Positions 25,392 through 34,785 are shown, counted from the stretch's first letter. The stretch is DNA of 64,000 bases from Paeniglutamicibacter terrestris (GCF_012271785.1 NZ_JAAWVT010000001.1:124001-188000); one strand, 5' to 3'. Made by a program: numbers and translations. Notes: a model not told the origin generated them from the sequence alone.

Positions 25392-27800
25392 ATGGCAGCT
25401 AAAAAGTCCCCGTTTTTTGATACGGCTACCACCCTTGGCAAGATCGTTGCCTTCTTTGGGGTGAGCGCCTTATGTGGCGTACTTGCGGCAGGACTCATGG
25501 TCCCGGTCGCTTCTCTCGCCGGCAGCGGCGCCAACGCAGGTGTGGATATTTTCAACGCCTTGCCGGCAAGCTTCGCCGGTGAGCCGATTGCGGAACCCTC
25601 CAAAATCTTGGCGAAGGACGGGTCGACTATCGCCACGTTCTACTCGGAGAATCGCCAGCCAGTAAAGCTGAAGAATATTTCTCCCGTCATGCGCAAGGCG
25701 ATCGTCTCCATCGAGGACGAACGCTTCTATCAGCACAATGGCGTGGATATGCGCGGCATCGCCCGCGCGGCAGTGAACAACTTCACCTCATCTTCCCAGC
25801 AGGGTGCATCAACGTTGACCCAGCAATACGTCAACAACCTGCTGATCAATTCTGACTCAGTTAATGGCGTGGACCGCTCGGAGATGACGATCTCCGGCAC
25901 CAAGAACATCGCCGACAAGGCTCGCGAGGCCAAGCTGGCCATCTCCATCGAAAAGGAAATGTCCAAGGACGAGATCCTTGAGGGTTACTTGAACCTCGTA
26001 CTCTTCTCCGGACGTAACTATGGCGTTCAGGCAGCGGCGCAGCGCTTCTACTCCATCGATGCCAAGGATCTTAACCTTCAGCAGTCTGCGATGCTTGCTG
26101 GAATGGTTCAGCTGCCCAACGCATACAACCCGGAAAGCTACCCGGAACGAAGCATTAAGCGCCGCAACACCGTGCTCGCCGCCATGCTGCGCACCGGTGC
26201 CATTGACAAGGCTGAGTACAAAAAGGCCGTCGCTTCGGACCTAAATTTGAAGCCGCACAAGACGCTCTCCGGATGTATCGCCGCCGATTCGGCCGCCTAC
26301 TTCTGTGACTATGTCACCAAGCTGATCGTCAGCGACGACGCTTTCGGCAAGACCGCAGAGGCCCGCGAGTCCCTGCTCTACCGTGGTGGTTTGACCATCA
26401 AGACCACGCTTGACCCCAAGCTTCAGAAGGAAGCCGAAAAGCAGTCCAAGGCCATGATCCCGGCCGATGACAAGTCGAACATCGGTGCCTCCATCGTGAC
26501 CGTTGAACCCGGCTCGGGCAACATCCTAGCTATGGGCCAGAACAAGACGTATTCCCCCGCTGAGGGCAAGGAATTCACCGAGTACAACTTCGCCGTTGAA
26601 GCCTCGAAGGGTGGAGCCGGAGGATTCCAGGGTGGTTCCACGATGAAGCCGTACACCACGTTGGCCTGGCTCCAAGCCGGAAACACCATGAGCCAACGGA
26701 TCAGTGCACCGAACAGAAAAATGTACCCACAATCATTCCATTGGGAGGCTTCCTGTTTGCCCGCCGGTTACACCACGGTGGGCGGTGGCTGGGATCCTGC
26801 CAACGCAGTGAACTCCTGGGCCTCTTCAGGAACGGTTGACTACGGTCTATTCAACTCCGTCAACTCCTTCACGGTGGCTGAGGCGTCCCAGCTTGATCTC
26901 TGTGACATCTCCGCAAACACGGAGAATCTGGGTCTAGTCGACTACGCAAATTACACCGACCTGGCCACCGGTAAGAAGACCACCACCGCACAGCCGATTT
27001 CCCCGGCCAACCCGTCCTTCGTCATTGGTTCGGCTCAAATCACCCCGCTGGCCCAGGCCACCGCATTTGCTACATTCGCCAACAACGGTGAGTACTGCGA
27101 GAACCGAGCGCTGACCTCCGTCACCGACGCGAGCGGCAACGAATACAAGGTCAAACCGGTGACCTGTAGCCAAGAACTCAGCCCTAAGGTGGTGTCCGAT
27201 TTGAACGGCACACTGAAAAAGATCGCCAGCCAAAAGGTAGCCAAGGGAGCGATCGACTACCAGATCGCCGGCAAGACCGGTACGAACAACGATGCCAACT
27301 CCACATGGTTCGTTGGCTACACCTCGGGCATGTCAAGTGCGGCCTGGGTCGGCCGCTGGGACAAGCAGCGGAACCTGGAGACTCCGGGCTATGAGATTGC
27401 CGGAGTCACACGTTCCTGGGTTGACTCGGGCACCTGGGCGAGCCCGCTGTGGGTCAATTACATGAAGAAAGTCGGGGACCTGTACTCGACGGATTCATTG
27501 GGCAAGGGCTCAGTCTCTCCCCAGTCGACTCCTTCCAGCACCTCCACGGAGAGCGACTCGAGCAACGAATCGGACGCGCCGGCCACGTCGGCTCCGAGCA
27601 CCTCCGCACCGAGTAGCGATGCCCCGAGCAGCGATGCACCGGCTAGCTCCGCTCCGAGCACCTCGGCACCGAGTAGTTCGGCTCCGAGCACCTCCGAGTC
27701 CTCGGACACCGGCAACAACGGTAATGGGAACTCCAACGGGAACGGCAACGGCAATGGCAACGGGAACAACAATTCAACCGATGCTAAGAGCGATGACTAA
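25392..27800 (+). CDS. Class A penicillin-binding protein (transglycosylase/transpeptidase)
   Basis: 802-aa peptidoglycan synthase. One membrane helix (about 17-43) is followed by the GT51 glycosyltransferase with EDERFYQH (from E108) and QGASTLTQQYVNN, then the transpeptidase with nucleophile S416 in GSTMKP, SVN at 489-491 and KTGT from K628. The last 110 residues are low complexity: Ser/Ala/Pro repeats then Asn-Gly repeats, probably wall-spanning. A longer frame from 25320 would cover the promoter. Position matches the PonA2 (Rv3682) locus, but no PASTA domain is visible. It overlaps the phosphoesterase gene by 8 bases. Confidence 0.95.
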   Translation: MAAKKSPFFDTATTLGKIVAFFGVSALCGVLAAGLMVPVASLAGSGANAGVDIFNALPASFAGEPIAEPSKILAKDGSTIATFYSENRQPVKLKNISPVMRKAIVSIEDERFYQHNGVDMRGIARAAVNNFTSSSQQGASTLTQQYVNNLLINSDSVNGVDRSEMTISGTKNIADKAREAKLAISIEKEMSKDEILEGYLNLVLFSGRNYGVQAAAQRFYSIDAKDLNLQQSAMLAGMVQLPNAYNPESYPERSIKRRNTVLAAMLRTGAIDKAEYKKAVASDLNLKPHKTLSGCIAADSAAYFCDYVTKLIVSDDAFGKTAEARESLLYRGGLTIKTTLDPKLQKEAEKQSKAMIPADDKSNIGASIVTVEPGSGNILAMGQNKTYSPAEGKEFTEYNFAVEASKGGAGGFQGGSTMKPYTTLAWLQAGNTMSQRISAPNRKMYPQSFHWEASCLPAGYTTVGGGWDPANAVNSWASSGTVDYGLFNSVNSFTVAEASQLDLCDISANTENLGLVDYANYTDLATGKKTTTAQPISPANPSFVIGSAQITPLAQATAFATFANNGEYCENRALTSVTDASGNEYKVKPVTCSQELSPKVVSDLNGTLKKIASQKVAKGAIDYQIAGKTGTNNDANSTWFVGYTSGMSSAAWVGRWDKQRNLETPGYEIAGVTRSWVDSGTWASPLWVNYMKKVGDLYSTDSLGKGSVSPQSTPSSTSTESDSSNESDAPATSAPSTSAPSSDAPSSDAPASSAPSTSAPSSSAPSTSESSDTGNNGNGNSNGNGNGNGNGNNNSTDAKSDD
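27590..27775. repeat. Low-complexity coding repeats at the PBP C-terminus
   Basis: Imperfect tandem copies of a unit like TCCGCTCCGAGCACC encode Ser-Ala-Pro-Ser repeats (about 27590-27695); AACGGCAACGGC-type hexamers encode Asn-Gly repeats (about 27715-27765). Prone to length change by slippage. Confidence 0.75.
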
Positions 27801-28758
27801 TCCTCTCCCGGTCTCGACGACCTTGACCGAAGCGGTCTCACGCACAGCGCGTGGGGCCGCTTTGGCGGTTGGTGCTGCCGCTGCTGCAGGCACGGCACTT
27901 TTCGGTTATGGACTGAGCCAGACCACCCGCTTTGTGGTGCGCGAGGAAAATTTAGCCCTGCTCCCCACGGGGTCCGCCCCCATCCGGATCTTGCACCTCT
28001 CGGACATTCACATGGTGCCGGGACAGGAACTCAAGCGCCGCTGGCTGCACTCGCTCGCAGATCTGAATCCGGATCTGGTCATCAACACCGGAGATAACCT
28101 CGGGCATCTGCGGGGACTTGATTCACTACTGGCTGCGTTGGGCCCGCTAATGGCTTTCCCCGGTGCCTTTGTTCCGGGATCCAATTGCTACTTTGGTCCC
28201 CGACCGAAGAATCCCCTGCGGTACCTGAGGAAGGATTCCGCTCTCCCCCGCAACTCCCCGAAGTATCAATTGCCTTGGGAAGCAATGCACCGTGCCTTTG
28301 GCGCCGCGGGCTGGGTCAACATGACCAACAGGAACTATTCGATGCCGGTGCGGGGCACACGCCTTGATTTCACCGGAGTTGATGACCCGCATCTCTCCTA
28401 TGACCGGTTTGCTGGTTGGCCGGCCGGCTCGGCCTCCTCTTTTGATGCCCCGCATCTTCGCATCGCTTTGGCCCATGCCCCGTACCAACGTGTCCTAGAT
28501 CGTTTCACTGCCTCGGACGCGGACCTGATACTGGCCGGGCATACCCACGGCGGACAGGTCTGCATCCCCGGTTATGGGGCGCTGGTGACCAATTGTGATT
28601 TGCCGACGTGGCGGGCCAGTGGGCTCACCACGTGGGAATGGGCGGGGAAAAGCACGCCAGTCAACGTATCTGCGGGCATCGGCACCTCACGATTTGCACC
28701 GGTGCGGATCGCCTGCCCGCCGGAAGCGGTTCTGCTCACGCTGAGCGCTCGTCCCTGA
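27793..28758 (+). CDS. Metallophosphoesterase, calcineurin-like (YaeI/Rv3683 type)
   Basis: 321-aa protein with a hydrophobic N-terminal segment (about 20-42) that may anchor it. Metal-ligand motifs appear in order: LSDIHMVPG (D-x-H), NTGDN (GD), GSNCYFG in place of GNHD, LAHAPY and AGHTHGGQV. The replacement of GNHD by GSNC removes the usual His, as seen in some YkuE/YaeI relatives. ATG at 27793 overlaps the PBP stop; a longer frame lies within the PBP gene. The pairing PBP-phosphoesterase is conserved in actinobacteria. Substrate unknown. Confidence 0.88.
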   Translation: MTNPLPVSTTLTEAVSRTARGAALAVGAAAAAGTALFGYGLSQTTRFVVREENLALLPTGSAPIRILHLSDIHMVPGQELKRRWLHSLADLNPDLVINTGDNLGHLRGLDSLLAALGPLMAFPGAFVPGSNCYFGPRPKNPLRYLRKDSALPRNSPKYQLPWEAMHRAFGAAGWVNMTNRNYSMPVRGTRLDFTGVDDPHLSYDRFAGWPAGSASSFDAPHLRIALAHAPYQRVLDRFTASDADLILAGHTHGGQVCIPGYGALVTNCDLPTWRASGLTTWEWAGKSTPVNVSAGIGTSRFAPVRIACPPEAVLLTLSARP

Positions 28759-28773
28759 GGCATTCGCAACCGA

Positions 28774-28803
28774 TTGAAATATCCCAACCCCACACTGTAA
28801 GGT
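28774..28803 (+). promoter_or_regulatory. Promoter of the ABC exporter operon
   Basis: TTGAAA (28774-28779) and TAAGGT (28798-28803) with an 18-base spacer, about 46 bases before the GTG at 28849. Confidence 0.5.
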
Positions 28804-28848
28804 ATTTTACGTAGCGAATACGCGCGCATTAAGTGAGGTCGGACACCG

Positions 28849-30681
28849 GTGGCAAGACAACAAGGACACTCACCCGCGGCGGGAACGCCCACTCTGCGCA
28901 AGACCTTTGCTCGGCTTGGCCCCTTCGTTAAACCCATCTTGCCGCGCTTGTTCTGCGGTTTTTTGTGCGCGTTGGCTGCTGGCCTCGTCGCGCTTGCCAT
29001 CCCCCAGGTCCTAGCCACACTGGTCAACGACGTGTTGCACCCCGAGGGCAAGAGCTCAGCGGTTTGGTACGCGGTGGCTTTGATCGGCGGGCTCGGATTC
29101 CTCGAGGCGCTGCTGGTGTTCCTGCGTCGGCAATTCGTGATCACCCCCGCGGCCCGCCTCGAAACTCAGCTGCGGGTGCGCTTCTACGCCCACCTCCAAC
29201 AGCTTCCCGTGGCCTTCCACGAACGCTGGGGCTCCGGTCAGCTGCTCTCCCGGTCCATGTCCGATCTGAGCCTGCTGCGCCGCTGGCTCGCCTTTGGCGC
29301 CCTGATGCTGGTGGTTTCCACCGTGACGGTGATTGCCGGCCTGAGCCTAATGTTCAGCGCCAGTTGGGTGCTGGGCGCCATCTACCTGGCCGGGGCCATC
29401 CCCATCACCATCAAGGCATTCCACTTCCGTTCCAACTACCGTGCCGCCAGCCGCCTGAGCCAAGACCAGGCCGGCGACCTGGCCACGGCCGTCGAGGAAT
29501 CGGTCCACGGCATTCGCGTCATCAAGGCCTTTGGCCGTGGCCGCCACATGTACGACGGCTTCAATTCCCAGGCGAAACAACTCCGCGACACCGAGGTTTC
29601 CAAGGCCAAGACCCTGGCCGGATTCATTCTTTTTGTTGTCGCCATTCCCGAAACCACGTTGGGCTTAGGTCTTGCGGCCGGTCTCTGGCTCACCGCACAG
29701 GGCGATTTGAGCGTTGGTGCGCTGGTGGCTTACTTCGCCACCGCCATGGTGCTGGCCGGACCGGTGGAAAATATGGGAATGCTCATGGGCATGACGCTGA
29801 CCACCAAGACCGCGCTGGACCGCCACTTCGAGGTCATGGACACCCAAAACACCATCACCTCCCCCGTTTCGCCTGTGACACCCACCCAGCGGCGCGGGGA
29901 GCTCGAGCTGCGCAACGTGGCCTTCCGCTTCCCAGATACCGCCCAGGATGCAACACCCACGCTGCGTTGCATCAACCTGTTGGTCCGCCCCGGGGAAACT
30001 ATGGCGCTGGTCGGCATGACCGGCACCGGCAAGTCCACCCTGCTGCAGCTGGTCCCCCGGCTGTACGACGCCACCGGCGGGCAGGTACTCATCGACGGGA
30101 TCGACGTGCGAGATCGCGATCTGATCGAATTGCGCCAGGACGTCGCGGTGGCCTTCGAGGACACCATCTTGTTCTCCTCCTCCATCCGAGAGAACGTCTT
30201 GCTTGGCGCGCCCGAATACGAGAAAGAAAAATTGGATGCCCTGCTGGATGAAGCCATCGATACGGCTCAGGCGAGCTTCGCCCGCACCCTGCCCGAATCA
30301 CTGGATACTGTCATCGGCGAGGAGGGGCTCTCGCTCTCCGGTGGTCAGCGCCAACGCATCGCGCTGGCCCGCGCCATCGCCGCCAAACCACGAGTCTTGG
30401 TGCTCGATGACCCACTCTCCGCCCTCGATGTGCGTACCGAGGAAGCTGTGACCCAGAAGCTGCGCAGTACCCTCGCCGGTACCACCACGCTGATTGTTGC
30501 TCACCGCCCCTCTACCGTGGCCCTGGCCGATCGGGTGGCGCTGCTCAAGGACGGGGAGATCAACGACGTGGGCACCCACTCCGAACTCCTGGGGCGCAAC
30601 GAGCACTACCGCTACGTCATCGCCAGCCTCGAGGACGAGGAATCCAACATCATCTCCCTGACAGGCGGGACCGAAGCATGA
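28849..30681 (+). CDS. ABC exporter half-transporter, degenerate-Walker-B subunit
   Basis: 610-aa membrane-ATPase fusion. Six membrane helices occupy about 25-310; the nucleotide-binding domain has Walker A GMTGTGKST (K395), LSGGQ at about 495, Walker B LVLDDPLSALD and switch His in IVAHRPST. The catalytic Glu after Walker B is replaced by Asp521. It overlaps the partner gene by ATGA at 30678, so the two form a heterodimer of the LmrCD/TM287-288 kind. Start GTG 28849 with GAGG 10 bases upstream. Substrate unknown; multidrug or lipid export is the usual guess. Confidence 0.92.
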   Translation: MARQQGHSPAAGTPTLRKTFARLGPFVKPILPRLFCGFLCALAAGLVALAIPQVLATLVNDVLHPEGKSSAVWYAVALIGGLGFLEALLVFLRRQFVITPAARLETQLRVRFYAHLQQLPVAFHERWGSGQLLSRSMSDLSLLRRWLAFGALMLVVSTVTVIAGLSLMFSASWVLGAIYLAGAIPITIKAFHFRSNYRAASRLSQDQAGDLATAVEESVHGIRVIKAFGRGRHMYDGFNSQAKQLRDTEVSKAKTLAGFILFVVAIPETTLGLGLAAGLWLTAQGDLSVGALVAYFATAMVLAGPVENMGMLMGMTLTTKTALDRHFEVMDTQNTITSPVSPVTPTQRRGELELRNVAFRFPDTAQDATPTLRCINLLVRPGETMALVGMTGTGKSTLLQLVPRLYDATGGQVLIDGIDVRDRDLIELRQDVAVAFEDTILFSSSIRENVLLGAPEYEKEKLDALLDEAIDTAQASFARTLPESLDTVIGEEGLSLSGGQRQRIALARAIAAKPRVLVLDDPLSALDVRTEEAVTQKLRSTLAGTTTLIVAHRPSTVALADRVALLKDGEINDVGTHSELLGRNEHYRYVIASLEDEESNIISLTGGTEA

Positions 30682-32486
30682 GCCAGCACACCGGGGTGGC
30701 CAATGAGGATGCCATCACCCTGAGCCTTGAGGAACGAAAACGCGTCCGCGCCCGCTCGTGGAAGCTGCTGGCCGTGCTGGCCAGCACCCAGAAGAAGATG
30801 CTGGTGCTCACCGTGGTGCTGGTGGTCATCTCCAACGTTGCCCGCGTCGCGTTCCCGCTACTCATTGCCTGGGCCATCGACTGGGGCCTGCCCCAGGTGC
30901 GCAACGGTAACTGGGCGGCGCTGGGTATCACCGGCGGCGCGTACGTGCTGGCCGCCATTACGGCCGGGTCCCTGTTGGGCTGGTACATTCTGTGCACCGC
31001 AAAAATCTCCCAGGCCATGCTGCTGGATCTGCGGCTGCGCGTCTTTAGACACACCCAGCGTCTGAGCCTGGAATTCCACGAAAACTACACCTCCGGTCGC
31101 ATTATTTCGCGTCAGACTTCGGATTTGGAAACGCTGCGTGAGCTGCTGGACCAGGGCATCTCCGAGCTGGTCTCCGCCGGAGTGTTTGTGGCCTTCACCC
31201 TGATCTCGATCTTTGTGCTGGACTGGCGCTCCGGACTGGTGGTGATGATCGCGGCCGTGCCCATCTGGTTGCTCTTTGGCTGGTATCAGAAGCGCTCCGA
31301 GGTTGTCTACCGCGAGTCGCGGGTAGTCTCCGCCCGCGTCATCGGCTCCTTCGTGGAAACCATGACCGGTATCCGCGCGGTGAAGGCCTTCCGCAAGGAA
31401 AGCATTAACGATGCGAGCTACTCCAAGGTCGCCGGGGAATACCGGGACAATTCCATCCGCTCCATCAACCTTTTCGGGGTGTTGCAGCCATCATTGGTGC
31501 TGATCGGCAACTTGTCGGTCGCCGCGGTACTGGCCTGGGGCGGCTTCCGCATCCTCGATGGCCAACTCGGTGTGGGCGTGCTGGTGGCGCTGTTGCTGGC
31601 CACCAAGCGCGTGTTCCAACCGGTAGAAAACATTGCCATGTTCTACCAGTCCCTGCAGTCGGCCACCGCCGCCCTGGAGAAGGTCTCCGGGCTCCTGGAG
31701 GAGGAGCCGACGGTGATCGAGCCGGTCAAACCGCAGCCCTTGGAGAGTGTGTTGGGCAAGCTGGAGTTCAAGGATGCCGTCTTTGGCTACGGGGACGGGC
31801 CGGTCATCATGGACCGCTTTGACCTGACGATTCCGGCCGGTCAGACCATTGCGGTGGTCGGGCAGACCGGCGCGGGTAAATCCACGCTGGCCAAGTTGAT
31901 CGCACGATTCTATGACCTGCGCTCCGGTTCGTTGTCCCTGGACGGGGTGCGGATCGAGCACATTGCCAACAACGATCTGCGTCGGCACGTGGTGATGGTG
32001 ACGCAGGAGGCGTTCCTGTTCTCCGGCACCGTGGCCGAAAACATCGCCTTGGGCAAACCGGGGGCCAGCATCGAGGAGATCATTCTGGCGGCCCGCGCCG
32101 TGGGTGCCCACGAATTCATCACGGCGTTGCCCGAGGGCTACGAGACCGATGTGAATAAGCGTGGCGGGCGCGTCTCCTCGGGTCAGCGCCAATTGATTTC
32201 CTTCGCTCGAGCCTTCCTGGCCGATCCGGCGGTACTGATCCTTGATGAGGCGACCAGCTCGTTGGATATTCCCTCCGAGCGGGCGGTGCAGCGCGGGCTG
32301 CAGACCCTGCTGGGCAACCGCACCGCGCTGATCATCGCGCACCGACTCTCCACGGTGCAGATCGCCGATCGCGTCTTGGTGGTCCACGACGGGCACATTG
32401 TTGAGGACGGAACTCCGGCGGAGCTGATCAGCTCCGAAGGCCGCTTCGCCGCCCTGCACAAGGCCTGGCGCGACTCGTTGGTCTAG
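30678..32486 (+). CDS. ABC exporter half-transporter, catalytically competent Walker B subunit
   Basis: 602-aa partner of the preceding subunit. Membrane domain about 35-310; Walker A GQTGAGKST (K401); Walker B VLILDEATSSLD with normal catalytic Glu524; His switch IIAHRLST. Its signature is VSSGQRQ rather than LSGGQ. Combined with Asp521 of the partner, this gives one consensus ATP site (this Walker A/B with the partner's LSGGQ) and one degenerate site. Ends 50 bases before a strong terminator shared with purC. Confidence 0.92.
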   Translation: MSQHTGVANEDAITLSLEERKRVRARSWKLLAVLASTQKKMLVLTVVLVVISNVARVAFPLLIAWAIDWGLPQVRNGNWAALGITGGAYVLAAITAGSLLGWYILCTAKISQAMLLDLRLRVFRHTQRLSLEFHENYTSGRIISRQTSDLETLRELLDQGISELVSAGVFVAFTLISIFVLDWRSGLVVMIAAVPIWLLFGWYQKRSEVVYRESRVVSARVIGSFVETMTGIRAVKAFRKESINDASYSKVAGEYRDNSIRSINLFGVLQPSLVLIGNLSVAAVLAWGGFRILDGQLGVGVLVALLLATKRVFQPVENIAMFYQSLQSATAALEKVSGLLEEEPTVIEPVKPQPLESVLGKLEFKDAVFGYGDGPVIMDRFDLTIPAGQTIAVVGQTGAGKSTLAKLIARFYDLRSGSLSLDGVRIEHIANNDLRRHVVMVTQEAFLFSGTVAENIALGKPGASIEEIILAARAVGAHEFITALPEGYETDVNKRGGRVSSGQRQLISFARAFLADPAVLILDEATSSLDIPSERAVQRGLQTLLGNRTALIIAHRLSTVQIADRVLVVHDGHIVEDGTPAELISSEGRFAALHKAWRDSLV

Positions 32487-32537
32487 CCCGGGGCCTCACT
32501 GACCCAGCGAGCAAGACACCGGCCGCCGCACGACACG

Positions 32538-32574
32538 ACAAAGCCCCAGTTCACAAGTGAACTGGGGCTTTGTT
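32538..32574. terminator. Bidirectional terminator between the ABC operon and purC
   Basis: Stem ACAAAGCCCCAGTTCAC paired with its complement around a minimal loop at 32555-32556; A-rich and T-rich flanks on either side. Confidence 0.85.
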
Positions 32575-32584
32575 GATGAGTGAC

Positions 32585-33490
32585 TTAGGCGCTGAAGGTC
32601 AAACCAGTCAGGCGCTCGTAGGCATCGATGTAGCGCGCACGGGTGAGCTCGATGATGTCTTCCGGAAGTGCCGGAGGTTCCTCACCGGAGTTCTTGTCCC
32701 AGCCCGAGGCAGCAGAGGTGAGGTAGTCCCGGACAAACTGCTTGTCGAAGGATGGCTGAGCCTGGCCCGGTGAGTAGGTCTGCGCATCCCAGAAGCGTGA
32801 AGAATCGGGGGTGAGCACCTCATCGCCCAAGGTAATCTCTCCGGTGGCCGGATCGATCCCGAACTCCACCTTGGTATCGGCCAGGATGATGCCGCGTTCG
32901 CGGGCGATCTCCTCGGCGCGGGTGTACAACGCCAGGGTGGCATCGCGCAGATCGGCGGCCTGCTGGCCGCCGATGCGGGCAGCGGTTTCCTCGAAGGTGA
33001 TGTTCTCGTCGTGTTCGCCGACCTCGGCCTTGGCTGAGGGGGTGAAGATCGCCGGATCCAATTTCGAACCATCCACCATGCCGGCCTGCAGCGGCAACGC
33101 GCAGACGGTCTGGCGGTTCTGGTATTCGGCTAGGCCGGAACCGGTGAGGTATCCGCGGGCGATACATTCAATCGGGAACATGTCCAGCTTTTTGCAGACC
33201 ATGGCCCGGCCCACCACGGCGTCGGGGACGTCGGTGGAGATGACGTGGTTGGGGAATTGTGCCAACTTCTCGAACCACCACAGGCTCAGCTGGGTCAGGA
33301 CCTTACCCTTGTCGGGGATCTCGGATTCCAGCACAAAGTCAAAGGCGCTGATGCGATCGGAGGCCACGACCAGGACCCGGTCGGTTTCCTCAAAGGTGGA
33401 ACCGGCCGGGATGTATAGATCGCGGACCTTGCCCGAATAGTGGTGTGTCCATCCAGGCAGATCCAGGGTTTCGGTTTGCAGGCCTGACAT
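32585..33490 (-). CDS. purC: SAICAR synthetase (phosphoribosylaminoimidazolesuccinocarboxamide synthase)
   Basis: 301-aa enzyme joining CAIR and aspartate with ATP. HHYSGKVRDLY is the ATP-binding KxRD/E motif; VVASDRISAFDFVL, IECIARGYLTGSG and IILADTKVEFG, LGDEVLTPDSSRFW (metal and substrate binding) follow. ATG begins immediately after the purD stop with GGAAGGA 9 bases upstream, so purD-purC is one unit. Length is typical of the bacterial/yeast-type long PurC. Confidence 0.97.
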   Translation of the reverse strand: MSGLQTETLDLPGWTHHYSGKVRDLYIPAGSTFEETDRVLVVASDRISAFDFVLESEIPDKGKVLTQLSLWWFEKLAQFPNHVISTDVPDAVVGRAMVCKKLDMFPIECIARGYLTGSGLAEYQNRQTVCALPLQAGMVDGSKLDPAIFTPSAKAEVGEHDENITFEETAARIGGQQAADLRDATLALYTRAEEIARERGIILADTKVEFGIDPATGEITLGDEVLTPDSSRFWDAQTYSPGQAQPSFDKQFVRDYLTSAASGWDKNSGEEPPALPEDIIELTRARYIDAYERLTGLTFSA

Positions 33491-34777
33491 TTAGTGTGTT
33501 CCTTCCGAGACGCTGATCTGGCCGTTGGCGGCCTTCAGCGCAATGTCGGTACGGTGCTGGGCACCGTCCCAGGAGATAGCTGCCACGCCGGCGTAGGCCG
33601 AATTGCGCGCTGCATGAAGATCTGCGCCCAGCCCAACAACTGCCAGCACTCGGCCGCCATCCACGATGACCTCGCCGGCAGCGTTGTTGGTGGTTCCCGC
33701 GTGCAGCACCGAAACGTTCTCGATGGCTTCAGCGGTGTCGATGCCAGTGATGGTGGCACCCTTGATGGGTGATTCGGGGTAGTTTTCTGCCGCCATGACC
33801 ACGCCAACGGCGGTCTCGGGACGCCAGTGCAAGAGCTCTGCGTCATCAAGTTCACCCTTGGCCGCGGCCATCAGCAGGCCGCCCAACGGTGTCTTGAGGC
33901 GAGCGAGCACGGCCTGGGTCTCGGGGTCGCCGAAGCGTGCGTTAAATTCGATGACGCGGATGCCGCGGGTAGTGATGGCCAGGCCGCAGTAAAGCACGCC
34001 GGTGAAGGGAGTGCCACGGTGTTCCATGTCGCGCAATGTCGGGTAGGCGACACGTTCCATGACCTCGTCCACGAAGCCGGCCGGAAGCCACGGCAGCGGC
34101 GAGTAGGCACCCATGCCGCCGGTGTTCGGGCCCTGATCACCATCAAAGATGCGCTTGAAGTCCTGGGCCGGGGCCAGTGGGACGGCGTGCGTGCCATCGC
34201 AGATGACAAAGAGGGAAACCTCCGGGCCGTCGAGGAATTCCTCGATGACCACGGTGCCGCCGGCCTCAAAGCAGGATTCGGCGTGGGCCAGAGCCTCGGC
34301 GCGGTCGGACGTGACCACCACACCCTTGCCGGCTGCCAGGCCATCGTCCTTAACAACATAGGGAGCGCCAAAGGCGTCAAGCGCCTCGGCGGCTTCCTGC
34401 GTGGTGGTGGCAACCCGAGCCATGGCCGTGGGAACCTCTGCCGCTGCCATCACGGTTTTGGCGAAGGCCTTGGACGCTTCGAGCTGGGCCGCGGCCTTGG
34501 TGGGACCAAAGACGGGGATGCCCGCTTCGATCAGGGCGTCGGCGACTCCTGCCGCCAGGGGCGCCTCGGGGCCGACCACCACCAGATCCGAGCCCAGTTC
34601 GCGTGCCAGCGCCAGCACTGCGGCCGGGTCCTGTGCATCGATTTGGTGGGTGGAGACATCACGCGAGATCCCAGCATTGCCTGGAGCGCAATGTAGGTCG
34701 GTGACGTAGGGATCCGCAGCTAGTGCGCGGATCAGTGCATGTTCGCGGCCGCCGGGGCCAATAACCAGTACCTTCAC
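33491..34777 (-). CDS. purD: Phosphoribosylamine-glycine ligase (GAR synthetase)
   Basis: 428-aa ATP-grasp enzyme of purine synthesis. VLVIGPGGREHALI at the N-terminus; ATP-grasp segments KDDGLAAGKGVVV and VIEEFLDGPEVSLF; metal ligands in VIEFNARFGDPETQ. I chose GTG at 34777, where the family begins; a TAGGCT box lies 8 bases upstream, so it may be leaderless. The longer frame from 34819 adds 14 unsupported residues. Confidence 0.96.
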   Translation of the reverse strand: MKVLVIGPGGREHALIRALAADPYVTDLHCAPGNAGISRDVSTHQIDAQDPAAVLALARELGSDLVVVGPEAPLAAGVADALIEAGIPVFGPTKAAAQLEASKAFAKTVMAAAEVPTAMARVATTTQEAAEALDAFGAPYVVKDDGLAAGKGVVVTSDRAEALAHAESCFEAGGTVVIEEFLDGPEVSLFVICDGTHAVPLAPAQDFKRIFDGDQGPNTGGMGAYSPLPWLPAGFVDEVMERVAYPTLRDMEHRGTPFTGVLYCGLAITTRGIRVIEFNARFGDPETQAVLARLKTPLGGLLMAAAKGELDDAELLHWRPETAVGVVMAAENYPESPIKGATITGIDTAEAIENVSVLHAGTTNNAAGEVIVDGGRVLAVVGLGADLHAARNSAYAGVAAISWDGAQHRTDIALKAANGQISVSEGTH

Positions 34778-34785
34778 GAGGCTAA

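Noticed and set aside
25199-25636. 145-codon frame extending the DUF4177 gene upstream
   Set aside because: The extra 94 residues lie opposite the PBP N-terminus and would erase two well-placed -10 boxes.
31491-32459. 322-codon minus-strand frame opposite the second ABC subunit
   Set aside because: High-GC third-position artefact; lies completely within a clear ABC ATPase domain.
33827-34696. 289-codon plus-strand frame opposite purD
   Set aside because: No family resemblance and fully within purD.
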